Positions 61,256-64,000 of a DNA stretch of 64,000 nucleotides are shown here, piece by piece. The notes under the pieces are model-generated. The model saw only the letters and a program-made list of their open reading frames with translations, did no database searches and was not told the DNA's origin. A program made the translations under genes and the position numbers. The stretch covers positions 620,001 through 684,000 of the forward strand of contig JAGQDJ010000260.1 of the NCBI GenBank assembly GCA_022885665.1, given 5' to 3'. Positions within the stretch are counted from its first letter, which is position 1. Each line of letters opens with the position of its first letter. Source of the stretch: Triops longicaudatus (Eukaryota > Arthropoda > Branchiopoda > Notostraca > Triopsidae).

Positions 61256-64000
61256 ATCCTTCCTCTACAGCAAATCAAAGCTAAATACACGAAAACTTGT
61301 TATGTGTTTTCGGAAGCAAAACGCATAACAAGAAAGTGAAAAGCAAACAGGGTAAATGTCAAGTCAAGTCACGTAATTTTGTCGCAGGTCGTCATGCTCC
61401 AAATGCTTCTTCAGTTGCGTAAAGCTGAGGGAATCTTCGGGGCAAACGGCCGTTGTTGAATGTAGTGGTTACAGTATGTTTCAGGGCCTAAGAATTGAAT
61501 TCCAGGAAAAGAAGAATCAATACATGAGACGGATTCGAATCAAGGAATCTCTTTCAGAAAACCAAAATGAACCACGAACTTTTGGTGGATGTTCAAACGT
61601 AACGCGTGATTTAATGGGGGATCTTGAAATAGATCCTCGGACCTGATCAGAAAATCGAAAAGTGTTTCCTTCAGTAGAGCAGGAACTAAAAGGAATGGGT
61701 GAAGGAAAACCGAAGTTTCTTATTTCACTTCCTATTACGGAGGCCTGATGAAAAGCTTGATGCATGGCTAGACTATCTTTATGTACGTTTCTATTTTACT
61801 GTTTTATTGGAAAAACACAAGCTTTCGGCCTACTTTCGTAGCGTACAAAGCCAAGAACTAATTAGCAACAAGCGATTTGGTGAAAAAATACAAGAAAATT
61901 AGAAAATACTACGAAAGTCACATAGAACACATTTCGCTGAAAAATAATATATTTTACGTAAAAAAAGAAAAAAATGAATCGTGGCAATTTTATTTTATTT
62001 ATTTTTTATTATTTTTTTTTTAATGTTAGAATAATGTTCTGAAAGCTCCGCCATAAGGATTCAAAGTAAACTTACAGGTGACGTGAAAGCAACAATGACG
62101 TAATACCCTAAGTGTATTACGTCCTTCTCTGTTGTTTTTGGTAGAGAAAATTGGAAAACCTTTCAAAGATTTTTTAATGATTCTAAAGGACGAGGTCGTG
62201 CATAAGGACGGCTTTGACTTTGGAAAAAGTTAGCTATTGTTGAAGAGGCAAGTTTTTCGAAGGAAACGACCAACTTGCTTTTATGCTGGAAAGGTTTTGG
62301 GTAAGAAGCAGATAAAAGGCCTTTAACAAAAGGCTGCCTTGTCAAGTCTACGCGAGTAGCCAAAAAATCCGCTTTGATTCCTGCGTGACAAACAAAGGCA
62401 AAACAATTTAAAGAGACAAACAACGGTCCTTTTCTTGACCTTCACACTAACGTCTAATCCCAACGAGTAGCGCAATAAGTAAAACAATGGCAGACGCATA
62501 AAGTCACGTCCTTAACGGCACAATTTTCCCTCCCTGAATTTCTACCATTTCTTGCGAATTTCGTTCATGCGGCACTATCAATTATGTATGTCAGCAGTGA
62601 AATGATTAAAGCATACGATAAAGTAATGAAATAAATTGGACCTAAGACTCCGGCATATGAAGACACAATGGAGTTATCTCGTGTTCTTTTGACGTAGTCT
62701 ATTTCTTATGACTGCAAAGTAGATTTGACCAAAAGAAATGTTTTAAACAACGAAGCAGTGACATTTAGAAAGCGATAGTGGTATAAAACAACCAAAGAAC
62801 AAAAAGTGAACGAAAAACTCATCAGGGCTTTTATCTCTTGCTGGCTTTTATGTTTATTGGGAGCATTTTTTACAATAGAATGTAGAAAAAAGGTAATAGT
62901 AGCATGTATAACTAAGAAAAAAAGCATTTAAATGTTCCGTACCACTGAAAGTGGCGCTCCATGCGGCCAATAATAAAACTACGTGCCCTGTCTGTTTAAC
63001 AAATGGTAAACGTTTATGCAAAATGTACAGAACAGAAAAAAATTACTTGATTAACTCCAAAACTTAAACCTTAATATCGACAGCAATAAATTTCATCGAA
63101 AGAAAAGAACAAAAAGGGCTCTTGCCGCATAATCGCGACATCGATTCTCATTCTTTTTCGAATTCTTTTCAAATAAACGTCCGATTCACTCAGTTGTTGT
63201 CTCTCACCAGAAAGAAATCGAAAATTTGCTGACTCTTGCGTTGTGTGCGAATAATGGGAAGTAATTTTCAGAGAAATTAGCACCTTAAACACTTTATAAT
63301 ACGTTTGTTATGACTTGAGTCTTTTGCAAATGTCTTAAATTACTATACCAATGTCAAGAGTACCACCTCCTAATTCGATATAGCAGTTAAATTTCAAAAA
63401 GATTTTTCCTTGTCCTTCCCGTTGTACTAACTTGCGTGTTTTTCATTTCTTTGTACCTCCTCTTTGAAGCACAAGTTGGTTTTTCAAAAAATAAAACTTT
63501 GTTTGACTTGTGTCCACCTCCTGTTCCATAAACACGCGAATTCTAAGACATCAGAAAAAAACTTTTCCTTTATTCAAGCGGTGGAACGAATGACTTGCTT
63601 TTTCTCTACATGAGAACAGGAAACATGAGTTGCGACGGCATTTTTAAATAGAATAAACGGTTCTCACAAAAGCCAGTATTACACTGAGACGGTTTTTAAG
63701 ATCTGCGAGTCAAAATAAAGCTTTCTAATATCGTTTTATAATTATATTTTTGTAAGACAACTCATTCCTTTTACATCACCCACATAATGGAATTTCGGAT
63801 TAAATAAAACCGGTGGCGTGAAAATATACTGTTTGGCAACTTTTTCAACTACTGCCGTCCAAACAACACTAAAACGAAAAATAGTGACACAGCAACGTAG
63901 TCATAGGAATTTAAGAATGTAGTGGTCACTATTTTACATGCTACATGTAGTACTGGACTATGGGCTGTGACGTGTTAGCTAGTATGTACAATAATGAATA
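61256..64000. other. AT-rich spacer to window end
   Basis: No gene recognised. Contains the short palindrome at 62098-62123 and a T-rich tract at about 61990-62025. Confidence 0.35.
62098..62123. repeat. Short perfect inverted repeat with CRE-like arms
   Basis: GACGTAATAC, six-base spacer, GTATTACGTC. Each arm, with the preceding T on the left, gives TGACGTAA-type bZIP (CREB/ATF) half-sites facing each other. No gene is nearby, so function is unknown. Confidence 0.4.

Noticed and set aside
1..64000. CRISPR array, bacterial operon or viral genome
   Set aside because: No regularly spaced direct repeats, no operon-like gene packing, and clear spliced animal genes throughout the left third.

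Overview
The window is animal nuclear DNA, most likely arthropod. It is AT-rich, and most of it carries no recognisable gene. Three protein-coding genes can be reconstructed exon by exon with GT/AG splice sites and matching phases. The arthropod suggestion comes mainly from a candidate core promoter at 11.55 kb: an initiator (TCAGTC) with a DPE-type AGACG at exactly +28 to +32. That is inference; no species is identified.

Left third (1-20 kb). A minus-strand class A GPCR, closest by eye to GPR161, has exons at 7597-7793, 2510-2728 and 816-944. Its long introns hold transposon remnants, and it runs off the left edge after TM4. A plus-strand non-coding 5' exon candidate (11552-11668) lies between it and a compact five-exon SPRYD7 gene (14972-15807). 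Convergent with SPRYD7 is a GC-rich minus-strand gene (17590-19642, three exons) for a 630-residue leucine-rich-repeat type I membrane protein with an expanded LRRCT region and a C-terminal TEL that fits a class I PDZ ligand.

Right two thirds (20-64 kb). No complete gene was found. The sequence is AT-rich spacer with fragments of several interspersed repeat families, here called A-E. Family A has four copies, two of them with a 13-bp hairpin. Family B is a MITE-like element with three copies. C and D each have two copies. E is about 0.9 kb, with two long copies and one tail fragment. There is also a tRNA-derived SINE head, a fold-back element, local tandem duplications and C- or A-runs. Two minus-strand candidate exons (near 43.2-43.4 and 54.9-55.4 kb) and a CpG-rich patch (54.3-54.6 kb) may belong to unrecognised or decayed genes.

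Assembly note. A perfect 101-bp direct duplication flanks the only N (23420). This is most simply an unmerged contig overlap. Nothing in the window amounts to a clearly new multi-gene system. The best leads are the Inr+DPE exon, the unusual LRR receptor, repeat E with its exon-like open frame, and the structured repeat A.
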